A DNA stretch of 14,884 nt from Gammaproteobacteria bacterium (lineage in GTDB: Bacteria > Pseudomonadota > Gammaproteobacteria > Pseudomonadales > Azotimanducaceae), in contig JAPOYW010000586.1 of NCBI GenBank assembly GCA_026706425.1, forward strand, positions 1 through 14,884, in the 5' to 3' direction. The position numbers were made by a program, and so were the translations under genes. This document shows positions 13,633 to 14,884 of this stretch, one piece after another (position 1 is the stretch's first letter; the number at the start of each line of letters is the position of its first letter). The notes below the pieces were generated by a model that saw only the letters and a program-made list of their open reading frames with translations, did no database searches and was not told the DNA's origin.

Positions 13633-14884
13633 CGGCAGCCTCTGCCTTCATGCGGGCGAGGAAGGCCACGCCTTCGGCCATGCGCTTCTCCCAGGGGTCT
13701 TGCGATGTGATCGACGGCAGGCGACCGCGCTCCTGTTTGAACCGGAGAGCCCGCCGCGCGAGGTCTCGCGCCTCTTCCGGCGTGAGCTGGATCTTCTTCG
13801 CCGTGATAACAGCGTGGACCTGCTTCAGGCTCTCTTTGCTCATCGTCTTGGCCAGGATCGCGTAGGCCTCGCCGAAGGGGTTGATCCTGTCGATCAGGTC
13901 GATATCGAGATCGCGCACGTCCATGGCGAACTTCCGGACCCCGTCGATCAGCGCCCTGCTGCCGTTCGTCTGCCCTTCCGTCTCGTCGAGCACGGTCTCT
14001 TTCGCCTTCTGGGTGAGGTTCAGGGCAGCGACGGCGTGCTGACGCACCGCCTCTCGGTCTTCTTCGGAGAGTTCCGGATACCGGTCCTTAACGATCTTGC
14101 CCATGCGCACCTGGGTCAGTTCCTCCGGCACGAGTTCCTCGTCGAAGAGCCCGCGCTCGACGGTAGTCTTGTCCTGTGCGAACGCAGCGATTACCTCATT
14201 CAGGTCTTCCCGGCAGATACGCTCGGCCTCTTTGCCCTTGGGCTCCGCAAGCCCCTTGATCTCGACGTGGAACTGGCCGGTATCGTGATTGAACCCGACG
14301 TTGCACTTCTCCGGGTCGTAGCCCGTCTTGCCGTAGTCGGCGCCCTCGACGGGACCGCTGGCCGGTCGCTTGGGCGTGAAATTGAAGCGGGGCGCCAGTA
14401 CCTGCTCCATCAGCAGGCTCGCCGCGATGGCCTTGAGCGTGTCGTTCACCGCCTCGGTGACTGCCTCTTCCGAGGCGTCCGGTTCGGCGATCAGGTTAGT
14501 GAACCGGGCTCGGGTCTTGCCGGGCGCGTCACGCGTTGCACGGCCGATGATCTGCACGATTTCGGTGAGGCTGGACCGATAGCCGACAGTCAGCGCGTGG
14601 TCGCACCAGATCCAGTCGAATCCCTCCTTGGCCATGCCGAGGGCGACGATGATGTCGACATGGTCACGGTCGTTCATCCGGTCGGGATCTCGGAGCGCGG
14701 CCGCGACTCGCTCCCGCCTCCCCGGGTCGTCATCGACTAGATCAGCGATCCGCAGGATCCGGCCTGCGGGCGTCTTGACCAGCTGGAACCCCGTCGAAGC
14801 ATCGACGCCCTGCCATTCGCCGAGCTCCTCGATGATGTGCTCGACCTCGCGGATCTTGTCCTTGGTGCTCTCGCGCGAATTGAC
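13625..14884 (-). CDS. SF2 DEAD/DEAH-type helicase, C-terminal part (cut by window edge)
   Basis: 419 residues are visible, and the frame is open through the right edge, so the N-terminal ATPase lobe (Walker A, DEAH box) lies outside. The visible helicase lobe has motif V (ALGMAKEGFDW, 81-91 of the visible part) and motif VI (QIIGRATRD, 111-119) with its arginine fingers, as in restriction-type SF2 helicases. After about residue 150 comes a roughly 270-residue helical C-terminal extension with no known domain (DLARRALRFKQERGRLP near the end). The stop overlaps the next gene's ATG by eight bases, making this the lead or an upstream member of a helicase, T5orf172, GIY-YIG operon. ATP-driven movement on DNA ahead of the two nucleases is the natural inference. 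Confidence 0.9.
   Translation of the reverse strand, partial: VNSRESTKDKIREVEHIIEELGEWQGVDASTGFQLVKTPAGRILRIADLVDDDPGRRERVAAALRDPDRMNDRDHVDIIVALGMAKEGFDWIWCDHALTVGYRSSLTEIVQIIGRATRDAPGKTRARFTNLIAEPDASEEAVTEAVNDTLKAIAASLLMEQVLAPRFNFTPKRPASGPVEGADYGKTGYDPEKCNVGFNHDTGQFHVEIKGLAEPKGKEAERICREDLNEVIAAFAQDKTTVERGLFDEELVPEELTQVRMGKIVKDRYPELSEEDREAVRQHAVAALNLTQKAKETVLDETEGQTNGSRALIDGVRKFAMDVRDLDIDLIDRINPFGEAYAILAKTMSKESLKQVHAVITAKKIQLTPEEARDLARRALRFKQERGRLPSITSQDPWEKRMAEGVAFLARMKAEAADG

Noticed and set aside
13451..14740. 429-codon plus-strand frame
   Set aside because: Antisense to the helicase, whose motifs V and VI are clear; the plus-strand product has no recognisable motif.
11522..14884. Assigning the helicase operon to a named system such as Hachiman or Zorya
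   Set aside because: Those systems need partner proteins (HamA; MotAB-like ZorAB) that are not seen here, and part of the operon is outside the window.
1..14884. CRISPR arrays, rRNA, complete tRNA genes, insertion-sequence transposases
   Set aside because: None seen: no regularly spaced repeats, no rRNA or cloverleaf signatures, and no DDE or HUH transposase motifs in any convincing frame.

Overview
The window is GC-rich and compactly coded. It reads as the integrase end and accessory cargo of an integrated mobile element in a high-GC proteobacterium. An alphaproteobacterium is most likely, from codon bias, the P4-like integrases and one small protein with an RDLKGATPEKLAR motif, but no ribosomal RNA, tRNA or housekeeping gene fixes the taxon.

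Layout. Positions 1-275 hold no gene but are dense in DNA structure: a promoter-like repeat, an 11-bp perfect inverted repeat and a 107-bp imperfect palindrome. Two different tyrosine recombinases lie head to tail on the minus strand (2634-1438, then 1451-276, overlapping by 14 bases). A 30-bp near-repeat (42-71 and 2669-2698) brackets the pair. A mostly non-coding stretch (2635-3866) follows, with one small gene at 3253-3522. The plus strand then carries a 1781-residue protein (3867-9212) with an N-terminal GHKL/HSP90-type ATPase domain of the sacsin class and a C-terminal DUF3883 (NOV) domain that keeps a D..ExK nuclease-like signature. Behind it on the same strand are a small membrane protein (9267-9779) and two small unknown genes (9784-9987, 10034-10357).

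The right third is on the minus strand and converges on this block. Read in transcription order it has the C-terminal part of an SF2 helicase (entering from the right edge, ending at 13625), a T5orf172/MUG113-type GIY-YIG protein (13632-12442) and a second, canonical GIY-YIG protein with a large C-terminal region (12442-11522). The three reading frames overlap by 8 bases and 1 base, so they look like one translationally coupled operon. Downstream is a decayed DUF433/DUF5615 toxin-antitoxin pair (11430-10988, both halves frameshifted) and a small unknown gene (10767-10459).

Interpretation. Integrases plus a giant GHKL-nuclease protein, a helicase/double GIY-YIG operon and a dead toxin-antitoxin pair fit a defence-type genomic island. 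The two candidate systems are the helicase-nuclease-nuclease operon and the GHKL-NOV protein with its trailing membrane and small proteins. Neither could be matched with confidence to a named defence system from sequence alone; a defence role is inferred from domains and context.
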